From: UBA6776 sp964636785
GTDB taxonomy: Bacteria; Bdellovibrionota; Bdellovibrionia; Bdellovibrionales; UBA1609
Assembly (NCBI GenBank): GCA_964636785.1
Contig: CAZWVK010000161.1
Span: 1 to 5,137, forward strand
Direction: 5' to 3'
DNA length: 5,137 nucleotides
The notes beneath the pieces were generated by a model, which saw nothing but the letters and a program-made list of their open reading frames with translations, searched no databases and was not told the DNA's origin. The translations under genes and the position numbers were made by a program. Below, one piece after another: positions 1 through 5,137 of this stretch; within the stretch, counting starts at the first letter, position 1; the number at the start of each line of letters is the position of its first letter.

Positions 1-83
1 AGGGGCGCCTTATCAAGGAATGGCGTGGAGTCAAAGTTCCAGGACATGCGGAAGAGGTTTTGGAGTTTGTGAAGTCGCTTTAA
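1..83 (+). CDS. bcp: C-terminal end of a Bcp-type peroxiredoxin (partial, 5' end outside the window)
   Basis: The plus-strand frame from base 3 reads 26 codons without a stop and ends at TAA 81-83. The peptide contains VKVPGHAEEVLEFVKSL, which resembles the C-terminal signature of Bcp/PrxQ thiol peroxidases (a K-V-x-G-H-A-x-E-V-L pattern preceded by a short G-(R/K)-(L/I)-x-K strand). Members of that family reduce hydrogen peroxide and organic hydroperoxides with a cysteine near the N terminus, using thioredoxin as reductant. The catalytic cysteines lie outside the window, so activity cannot be judged. The gene converges on the minus-strand zinc-ribbon gene and the two stop codons overlap. No terminator hairpin is visible after the stop. 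The assignment rests on a short tail only; another thioredoxin-fold protein is possible but less likely. Confidence 0.68.
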   Translation, partial: GRLIKEWRGVKVPGHAEEVLEFVKSL

Positions 84-1036
84 TAGACTTGTAGGTTTGA
101 GACTTCCACCCAGATGATGAGATCGCTGAGTCCACTTTGAAAATCGGCAGACTGAAGAATCTGAAGAGGACTTCGCGAGAAGTCCGCATCTCTGAGTGTT
201 GGAATCCGACCAATAGGATCAAATATTAAAACAAGAGCTCCTTCCGGACTCCAGCGCAGCCGCCCTTCGTGTTCTCTCAAAATGAGTTGCCCCGGCCCTT
301 GCGTGTCCGGACTTCGAAGCTGAGTGATTAAAGACCATTCGACTTGATCGGGTATGCGCCAGATCATTGAGAAGTTTAAAAAGCTGCGATTGGGATCAGG
401 ATCAATATCACCCGAAATCAATTCCAGCTCACCGCGTGGGGGCAGTGCCTGCTGAACTGATCCCGGAAGTGGTCGTGCAGCACGAGCCAAACTCTGCACC
501 GATGGACTTGAAGGGATATAAATGATTCTCCAGTTTTCCAGTTCACGCACCACACGTCCCGATGCAATCAGCGCCTGAATATTTTCTTTAGAGACTTCCA
601 GGTAACGAATCTGAACGCGGGGAGTGGAGCTGATGGCATTGGTTTGGGAGTTTCGATTCGCAGGATCAGGCTCAATGATGGAAGCTTCGCTCTCAAGTGT
701 TTCATCCTCTTGTGGTGGAGCTTCAGCCGTTAATGCTTCAACCTCTGGTGTTGCAAGCGCAACCTCTTCATCATCTTCCGCACTATGAGAAAGAAGTGGA
801 ATTCCATCGAATATTCGACCCACTTCTTGTTGAATCAGTTCACGCTGGGACACCACCAGATAAAACAAAGTGGCAAAAATCACCGCAAAAATAACCGTTA
901 GGTGAAGCGTCGAATTATTCAGGATCCTCAGAGCAATATGAGAAGGCTTTTTTTCATAGGCTTCCACATCCACGCCACAGTTGGCGCAGTATTTATCTTT
1001 CGGCTGGCTAAATCCGCAGCGCGGGCATTCCATCAT
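80..1036 (-). CDS. Zinc-ribbon, single-pass membrane protein of unknown function
   Basis: I do not recognise a named family for this 318-residue protein. Residues 4-20 form a zinc ribbon with two CxxC pairs (C4/C7 and C17/C20), each followed by glycine. Residues about 44-62 are a hydrophobic membrane helix. Basic residues lie before it (K29, K30, R37), so the ribbon is probably cytoplasmic and the rest outside the inner membrane. Residues 84-139 form a Pro/Ala/Glu-rich, probably disordered linker: about 15 acidic residues fall between 87 and 124, and no Lys or Arg occurs between R74 and R128. Residues about 140-318 look folded, with mixed helix and strand first and then many beta-like segments rich in Trp, Ile and Leu. 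Two ATG codons are adjacent (1036-1034 and 1033-1031) and either could be the start; no good Shine-Dalgarno sequence precedes them. The gene diverges from rsmH and converges on bcp, so it is probably its own transcription unit. A sensor, scaffold or envelope-assembly role would be speculation. Confidence 0.85.
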   Translation of the reverse strand: MMECPRCGFSQPKDKYCANCGVDVEAYEKKPSHIALRILNNSTLHLTVIFAVIFATLFYLVVSQRELIQQEVGRIFDGIPLLSHSAEDDEEVALATPEVEALTAEAPPQEDETLESEASIIEPDPANRNSQTNAISSTPRVQIRYLEVSKENIQALIASGRVVRELENWRIIYIPSSPSVQSLARAARPLPGSVQQALPPRGELELISGDIDPDPNRSFLNFSMIWRIPDQVEWSLITQLRSPDTQGPGQLILREHEGRLRWSPEGALVLIFDPIGRIPTLRDADFSRSPLQILQSADFQSGLSDLIIWVEVSNLQVY

Positions 1037-1046
1037 AGCTACTTTA

Positions 1047-1076
1047 GGCTAGCACGGTGCTTCGTGAAGTCTAGCC
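1047..1076. repeat. Short inverted repeat in the divergent spacer
   Basis: GGCTAG at 1047-1052 is exactly complementary to CTAGCC at 1071-1076. Between them lie two further small symmetries, GCAC-G-GTGC (1052-1060) and CTTC-GT-GAAG (1060-1069). No T-tract follows on either strand, so this is not a rho-independent terminator. It could be an operator-like dyad or chance; the arms are only 6 bp. Confidence 0.35.
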
Positions 1077-1112
1077 CTCTTGAACCCCACGTTGACGCGC
1101 CGAGGCTCATTC

Positions 1113-1119
1113 GAGAAGG
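1113..1119 (+). promoter_or_regulatory. Ribosome binding site of rsmH
   Basis: GAGAAGG lies 8 nt before ATG 1128. It decides the start in favour of this ATG over an in-frame TTG at 1080, which would add 16 residues not seen in the family and has no purine-rich site in front of it. Confidence 0.7.
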
Positions 1120-1127
1120 TAAGAGAA

Positions 1128-2042
1128 ATGAAACACATTCCAGTTCTCCTCACTCCCGTTCTTGATCTCGCTCTTTCACAGGATCAATCAGGCCCAAAGA
1201 AAATCTGGGATGCCACCTTTGGTCGAGGTGGTCATACGAGAGAGCTCTTAAAAAAATATCCAGAGTCCGTGGTGATTGGCACGGATCGCGATGAAGCGGC
1301 TATCCAATTTGGAGAAGAGAACTTCAGGGAAGAAATCTTACAAGGTCGACTTCAGCTGAAGCATTTTAATTTTCATGAGTTCAAATCGCCGGGCGAAATG
1401 GGTGAATCCGAGGGATTTGATTCCATTCTTATTGATCTTGGAGTTTCATCCCCGCAGCTGGATGAGCCTGAGCGCGGATTCAGTTTTTATCAGGATGGGC
1501 CACTTGATATGCGAATGGATCAGCGTCAGGACTTTAAAGCAGCAGATATTATTAACACTTGGAGTGAAGCAGATCTCATTCAGCTCTTCCAAGAGGTGGG
1601 CGAAGTTTCAAGGCCTCATCGCGTTGTGCGAGAGATTCTTGAGCGTCGCAAAGAGCGAGAGTTCACAACAACGATGGAGCTGTCATTGTTAATTGAACGG
1701 ACTTTTGGCTGGCGTAAAAAAGGAAAACATCCTGCCACCAACTTCTTTTTGGCACTTCGGATGGAGGTGAATCAAGAACTCAGTGAGCTCCATCAAGCCA
1801 TCCACAAAATTCTTACGGAAGGACTTAGGCCAAAGGGCCGGTTGCTGATCATCACTTTCCATTCATCAGAAGATCGAATCATAAAACGCCTATTTAAGTC
1901 TTGCACGGAGTTTGGGACCATTATGACCAAGAAAGTGATTGCACCAGAAAGATCTGAAATTCTACTTAATCCTCGCTCAAGAAGTGCTAAGCTAAGAGTG
2001 TTCGAAAGAAAATCGATGGAGGAGACATCATCGAATGAGTGA
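1128..2042 (+). CDS. rsmH: 16S rRNA (cytosine(1402)-N(4))-methyltransferase RsmH (MraW)
   Basis: RsmH transfers a methyl group from S-adenosylmethionine to N4 of C1402 in 16S rRNA, at the ribosomal P site, in the cytoplasm. From ATG 1128 the protein has 304 residues, close to the family's usual length of about 310. It opens with the family start MKHIPVLLTPVL. The SAM-binding loop DATFGRGGH is at 28-36, with an acidic TDRD strand end at 52-55. The family block DLGVSSPQLDEPERGFSF starts at 103, followed by a PLDMRMD segment. HPATNFFLALRMEVNQEL starts at 201, FHSSEDR is at 244-250, and the C terminus has PRSRSAKLRVFER. Small departures from the common consensus are FHSSEDR instead of FHSLEDR and HPATNFF instead of HPATRTF-like. 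It is the first dcw gene here and overlaps ftsL by 8 bp, so co-transcription and translational coupling are likely. Its usual upstream partner mraZ is absent from this position. Confidence 0.96.
   Translation: MKHIPVLLTPVLDLALSQDQSGPKKIWDATFGRGGHTRELLKKYPESVVIGTDRDEAAIQFGEENFREEILQGRLQLKHFNFHEFKSPGEMGESEGFDSILIDLGVSSPQLDEPERGFSFYQDGPLDMRMDQRQDFKAADIINTWSEADLIQLFQEVGEVSRPHRVVREILERRKEREFTTTMELSLLIERTFGWRKKGKHPATNFFLALRMEVNQELSELHQAIHKILTEGLRPKGRLLIITFHSSEDRIIKRLFKSCTEFGTIMTKKVIAPERSEILLNPRSRSAKLRVFERKSMEETSSNE
2018..2024 (+). promoter_or_regulatory. Ribosome binding site of ftsL inside the end of rsmH
   Basis: GGAGGAG, a strong Shine-Dalgarno match, lies within the last codons of rsmH and 10 nt before ATG 2035. 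It supports that start over the in-frame ATG at 2047, which would be 22 nt away. Confidence 0.75.
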
Positions 2043-2334
2043 GCGCATGTGGGCCGATGTGAGGCCGTTTTTAAGTGTTTTTATATTGGTTGTAACCTTG
2101 TTCAGTTTGGTTTTTCTTAAAATGGAAGTGCGACGGCTTAGCTATGCCGTTTGGAAAACCACACGGGGATATCAAAACTTGCAAAACACTCATCGGCTGA
2201 AGCGCATGGAGCTTGCGAAAATGATGCGACCAGATCGGGTTCGGAAAATGGCGCTTTCGAGGTTGCCACTGAATGAAGCTAAACAAGGTCAGGTTATTCA
2301 GCTTGATGGCGAGCAGATTGCAATTCCACAATGA
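2035..2334 (+). CDS. ftsL: Cell division protein FtsL
   Basis: This 99-residue protein has the layout of FtsL: a short cytoplasmic N terminus (1-10), one membrane helix (about 11-28), then a periplasmic segment suited to a coiled coil (about 30-75) and a short polar tail. Within the segment, MEVRRLSYAVWK and a later M-x-RPDRV-RKMA stretch resemble FtsL proteins of delta-type proteobacteria as I know them. In the family, FtsL pairs with FtsB, bridges to FtsQ, and activates the FtsW-FtsI septal synthase at the division site. Sequence conservation in FtsL is low, so size, topology and position between rsmH and ftsI carry most of the weight. It overlaps rsmH by 8 bp and ftsI by 4 bp (ATGA), which points to coupled translation. 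Confidence 0.88.
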   Translation: MSERMWADVRPFLSVFILVVTLFSLVFLKMEVRRLSYAVWKTTRGYQNLQNTHRLKRMELAKMMRPDRVRKMALSRLPLNEAKQGQVIQLDGEQIAIPQ

Positions 2335-4280
2335 AGCTTAGAATTTTAATTTTATTTTCCTGTTTGTTGATGGCTTGGGGATTTTTAATTCTTCGGGCGG
2401 CTCAAATCCAGATTGTTCCTAACGCAAAACTTGCGAAACTCAAAGCCAGACAATTTGAAGCTTCGCTTTCCATTCATACGCGCCGAGGCGCCATCGTGGA
2501 TCGCAATGGCAGAGAACTTGCTGCCAGCGTGCCATCCTACTCCTTGTTTGTGGATCCACAAGTTTTAAAAGAGCCCAGAACCACATCAAGAAAGCTAGCA
2601 AAGTTTCTTAGAATTTCTCAACGCAATCTCTTTAAAAAACTCACTAAAAAAAAGAATCGCTTTATTTGGATTGCAAGGCAGTTGGATGAGGATACGACTG
2701 AAAAAATCAAAGCGCTAAGAAATCCAGGCTTGGGATTTGTTGAGGAGCCTAAGCGCATATATCCCAATGGAACTCTTCTGGCACAAGTTCTCGGTTTTGT
2801 GGGCCGGGACGGGCGCGGACTCGAAGGACTTGAGCGATCTTTCAATAAGGATCTCTCTGGTGAACTTCGTCAGGTCATGGTTGCTCGAGACGCAAGGGGA
2901 CGACCACTTTTATCCAGCGCCAGTGTTTTTACTGAAATTCCAGATGGATCGGATCTTCAATTGACGATCGATACGGATCTTCAATTTGAGCTGGAGAAAA
3001 GACTCAGAGAAGTCGTGGAGCGGTATGATGCCAGCTCAGCACTCGGAGTGATTTTGGATGTTGAGTCTTCCGATATTTTAGCATTGGGCATGACTCCATT
3101 TGTGGATTTAAACAATCCCTTTAGAAGCTCGTCCAAAGATCGACGAAACAAAGTGATTTCAGACGCGTTCGAACCTGGAAGCACATTGAAACCTTTTTTA
3201 ATTGCAGCCGCTTTGAAAGAAGGAGTGATCAAACCCAATTCGAAGTTCTATTGCGAAAAGGGTCGGATGAAAGTGGGTCGTCGAATCATTCGTGAGGCGG
3301 ATTCCAATCATGCTTTTGAGTGGCTGACCGCCACTGAAATTCTTGCTTACTCTTCGAATATCGGCACCACTAAAATCGCTTTTCAGTTGGGCGCCGAAAA
3401 GTTTCGAAAGCATCTTAGAGAATTTGGATTCGGCTCTCAAACCGGTCTTAATTTTCCAGGGGAAGCCAGCGGAATTGTGCATGGTTTGCCGTGGAATCAG
3501 CACCTTCTTGCCAATATCTCATTCGGCCATGGGATAACAACCACGCCTCTTCAGATGGCAGCTGCTTACGCAGCCATTGCAAATGGTGGAGTATGGCGAA
3601 CTCCACGGCTAGTGAAGTCCATTCGCTCGCAAAAGAATCGAGAGGTGATTGGGCTGAATGTGCACGAAGGAAAGAGAATTTTTGATGAAGAGTTATCTGC
3701 TCAGCTTCGCATGATGCTGACGGTTGCGACCGGGGACCAAGGAACCGGAAAAAAAGCGCGTATCCCTGGGTTCTTAGTGGGTGGAAAAACAGGGACTGCG
3801 CAGATGGTGGATTTTGAAAAAGGAGGATATAAGCGAGGCGCCTATATTTCGAGTTTTGCAGGTTTCGCTCCCGCTCACGATCCTCGCTTTGTAATTTACA
3901 TCTCTGTTGAGAATCCGAAAAAACGTTATTATGGATCTGAAGTTGCAGCTCCCGTCTTTGCGCAAATGGCTCAGTACGCTGTGCGAAAGCTGGGTTTACC
4001 ACCAGTCATCTTGAGTGAGAAAAATGTGGTGGATTCCGATGGTTTGCAAAATATCTCATCCATTCAGGAAAAGGCGATTCAGCGCGTGGTTCAATCCGAC
4101 AAAACAGTGTTTCCTGATTTAAAAGGCTTAGCGCTTCGGGAAGCTCTTAAAAGGATTCCTCTTGAAAGTTCAAATATTAAAATCAAAGGAAGTGGTTATA
4201 TCTCTCGGACATCACCACGATCCGGGGAGCCATGGCAAAAGGATAAACCTGTGACACTTTATCTTTCTGAAGATCACTAG
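2331..4280 (+). CDS. ftsI: Septal class B penicillin-binding protein FtsI (PBP3) with C-terminal PASTA domain
   Basis: FtsI is the peptidoglycan DD-transpeptidase that cross-links septal wall with FtsW and is the target of division-blocking beta-lactams. The 649-residue protein has a short basic N terminus and a membrane anchor (about 4-22). The class B dimerisation/pedestal domain begins at RRGAIVDRNG (51-60) and runs to about 215. The transpeptidase domain spans about 235-555 and carries all three active-site motifs: STLK at 284-287 (nucleophile S284, K287), SSN at 341-343 and KTGT at 486-489. After a linker, residues about 592-647 form a single PASTA-like domain, starting VFPDLKGLALREAL and ending VTLYLSED. 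This makes the protein longer than E. coli FtsI (588 residues) and SpoVD-like in layout. It starts at an ATGA overlap with ftsL. No clear Shine-Dalgarno sequence precedes it, so translation probably depends on coupling to ftsL. The cluster position favours FtsI over a paralogue such as PBP2. Confidence 0.95.
   Translation: MKLRILILFSCLLMAWGFLILRAAQIQIVPNAKLAKLKARQFEASLSIHTRRGAIVDRNGRELAASVPSYSLFVDPQVLKEPRTTSRKLAKFLRISQRNLFKKLTKKKNRFIWIARQLDEDTTEKIKALRNPGLGFVEEPKRIYPNGTLLAQVLGFVGRDGRGLEGLERSFNKDLSGELRQVMVARDARGRPLLSSASVFTEIPDGSDLQLTIDTDLQFELEKRLREVVERYDASSALGVILDVESSDILALGMTPFVDLNNPFRSSSKDRRNKVISDAFEPGSTLKPFLIAAALKEGVIKPNSKFYCEKGRMKVGRRIIREADSNHAFEWLTATEILAYSSNIGTTKIAFQLGAEKFRKHLREFGFGSQTGLNFPGEASGIVHGLPWNQHLLANISFGHGITTTPLQMAAAYAAIANGGVWRTPRLVKSIRSQKNREVIGLNVHEGKRIFDEELSAQLRMMLTVATGDQGTGKKARIPGFLVGGKTGTAQMVDFEKGGYKRGAYISSFAGFAPAHDPRFVIYISVENPKKRYYGSEVAAPVFAQMAQYAVRKLGLPPVILSEKNVVDSDGLQNISSIQEKAIQRVVQSDKTVFPDLKGLALREALKRIPLESSNIKIKGSGYISRTSPRSGEPWQKDKPVTLYLSEDH
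2950..2986 (+). repeat. 13-bp direct repeat within ftsI
   Basis: CGGATCTTCAATT occurs at 2950-2962 and again at 2974-2986, a period of 24 nt or exactly eight codons. Both copies encode Asp-Leu-Gln in the same frame, within the segment DLQLTIDTDLQ. Class B PBPs normally carry a D-L-x-L-T-I-D-x-x-(L/I)-Q motif here, so the protein repeat is expected. The exact base match may reflect codon choice or a small past duplication. Confidence 0.6.
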
Positions 4281-4284
4281 GGGA
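4279..4284 (+). promoter_or_regulatory. Ribosome binding site of murE, overlapping the ftsI stop
   Basis: AGGGGA begins inside the ftsI stop codon TAG (4278-4280) and lies 7 nt before TTG 4292. It is the main evidence that the rare TTG is the murE start, because no in-frame ATG occurs nearby. Confidence 0.65.
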
Positions 4285-4291
4285 TACGATC

Positions 4292-5137
4292 TTGAAATTA
4301 AACGAGCTCTTTCCCCAAATAAAAAATGTGACTGAAATCCAAGGTCTTCATTTTGATTCCAGAAAGGTCATCAAGGATTCTGTTTTTTTTGCTCTTAAAG
4401 GGAGTGCTCAAGATGGACATGACTATCTTGAAAAGGCCATCACCAATGGAGCCATCGCTCTTGTGGTGAATGATCCCGATCGGGTTCCGCCCTCATTTAA
4501 GGGTGAAGTCATTACCGCGACAGATACTCGCTCTCTGATGGGTGAGTGTGCCAAGAAATTCTATAACACTCCAACTGAGCACTTAAAGCTGATTGGGGTC
4601 ACTGGGACGAATGGAAAAACAACCAGTGTCTACATGTTTGAACATGCATTTAAAAATCTGGGAAAAAAAGCAGGAGTGATGGGAACCATTGACCATCATA
4701 TCGCTGAAAAAGTGTGGAAAAGCGAACTGACAACACCCGATGTGATTGGTCTCTATTCCAGGCTTCACGAATTCAGTGAACTCGGGGCCGATTTTGCGGC
4801 CATGGAAATCTCAAGTCATGCACTCGATCAGAAGAGAGTGGAGGGTCTTCAGCTCGATGTTGGAATCTGGACCAACTTCACGAGAGATCATCTTGATTAT
4901 CACAAATCCGAAGAAGAATACTTTTTGGCCAAAGAAAAACTCTTTTTAAATCATATCAAGCCGGGTGGATTTGCTCTGATCAATGGGGACGTCGATGCAC
5001 TCAAACGGATTCGTACATCCCCAAAAACAAAGCGATATTTTTTCGGAAAAAATGGAGATTTTAGATTTGAAATCTTAAACCAATCCCTAAATGGAATTCA
5101 GTTTGATTTTAAGTCGCCATTTGGCTCTGGTCCGATT
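4292..5137 (+). CDS. murE: UDP-N-acetylmuramoyl-tripeptide synthetase MurE (partial, 3' end outside the window)
   Basis: MurE uses ATP in the cytoplasm to add the third amino acid (meso-diaminopimelate in most Gram-negatives, lysine in some others) to UDP-MurNAc-L-Ala-D-Glu. The frame stays open for 282 codons to the window edge, out of roughly 490 in the family. The N-terminal Mur ligase domain shows FDSRKV (21-26) and FFALKG (32-37). The central ATPase domain has the P-loop GTNGKTT at 105-111 (K109), TTPD at 147-150, MEISSHALDQKRVEG from 171, and TNFTRDHLDYH at 194-204. K214 in YFLAKEKLF fits the lysine that is carbamylated in the family. The motif that sets amino-acid specificity (DNPR-type for diaminopimelate) lies beyond the window, so the substrate cannot be read. 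Starting at TTG 4292 gives the family-like N terminus (M)KLNELF. The gene is 11 bp downstream of ftsI in the same operon. Confidence 0.95.
   Translation, partial: MKLNELFPQIKNVTEIQGLHFDSRKVIKDSVFFALKGSAQDGHDYLEKAITNGAIALVVNDPDRVPPSFKGEVITATDTRSLMGECAKKFYNTPTEHLKLIGVTGTNGKTTSVYMFEHAFKNLGKKAGVMGTIDHHIAEKVWKSELTTPDVIGLYSRLHEFSELGADFAAMEISSHALDQKRVEGLQLDVGIWTNFTRDHLDYHKSEEEYFLAKEKLFLNHIKPGGFALINGDVDALKRIRTSPKTKRYFFGKNGDFRFEILNQSLNGIQFDFKSPFGSGPI

Larger units (their letters stand above)
1037..1127. promoter_or_regulatory. Divergent intergenic spacer before the dcw cluster
   Basis: These 91 bp separate the minus-strand zinc-ribbon gene from rsmH and should hold promoters for both, unless the dcw promoter lies inside the zinc-ribbon gene. 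No convincing sigma-70 pair is visible on the plus strand. TTGACG at 1092-1097 resembles a -35 box, but no TATAAT-like hexamer follows at 16-18 bp. On the minus strand, a weak TTCACG / TAAAGT pair with a 16-bp spacer lies directly upstream of the zinc-ribbon start. The spacer contains a short dyad (1047-1076). The regulatory role is inferred from position rather than from a recognised motif. Confidence 0.4.

Noticed and set aside
1047..1080. The spacer dyad as a rho-independent terminator
   Set aside because: The stem is short and interrupted, and no run of T follows on either strand.
1092..1120. TTGACG as a -35 box for a dcw promoter
   Set aside because: The hexamers at 16-18 bp downstream are purine-rich ribosome-site sequence (GAAGG) and do not resemble TATAAT.
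1080..1127. A 16-residue N-terminal extension of rsmH from TTG 1080
   Set aside because: The family starts at the M-K-H-I-P-V-L-L motif, and ATG 1128 has a good ribosome binding site while TTG 1080 has none.
1375..1692. A 105-codon plus-strand open frame inside rsmH
   Set aside because: It is in a different frame across conserved RsmH motifs and shows no family features of its own.
3448..4002. A 184-codon open frame on the minus strand
   Set aside because: It lies wholly inside ftsI, which has all three transpeptidase motifs there. The minus-strand translation has low complexity, no recognisable domain and no ribosome binding site, so it is a shadow frame.

Overview
The window looks like ordinary chromosome from a Gram-negative bacterium, most likely of the Bdellovibrionota / former Deltaproteobacteria type. 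This placement is inference. It rests on moderate GC, an FtsI-type penicillin-binding protein that carries a C-terminal PASTA domain, and the style of the short FtsL protein. No ribosomal RNA or other strong taxonomic marker is present.

Layout from left to right. Positions 1-83 hold the last 26 codons of a plus-strand gene whose tail matches the Bcp-type peroxiredoxins. It converges on a minus-strand gene (80-1036), and the two stop codons overlap. The minus-strand gene encodes an unrecognised protein with an N-terminal zinc ribbon, one membrane segment, an acidic linker and an extracytoplasmic domain. A 91-bp divergent spacer (1037-1127) separates it from the start of a division and cell wall (dcw) cluster on the plus strand: rsmH (1128-2042), ftsL (2035-2334), ftsI (2331-4280) and murE (4292 to beyond the window end).

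The four dcw genes are packed as one operon. rsmH and ftsL overlap by 8 bp, ftsL and ftsI overlap by 4 bp (ATGA), and ftsI and murE are 11 bp apart with the murE ribosome binding site starting inside the ftsI stop codon. RsmH methylates 16S rRNA. FtsL and FtsI form part of the septal peptidoglycan synthase, and MurE adds the third amino acid of the peptidoglycan stem peptide. The usual first gene of the cluster, mraZ, is not directly upstream of rsmH.

There are no RNA genes, mobile elements, CRISPR arrays or clear rho-independent terminators, and no gene-free stretch exceeds 300 bp. I see no convincing evidence of a novel system. The only gene of unknown function is the zinc-ribbon membrane protein.
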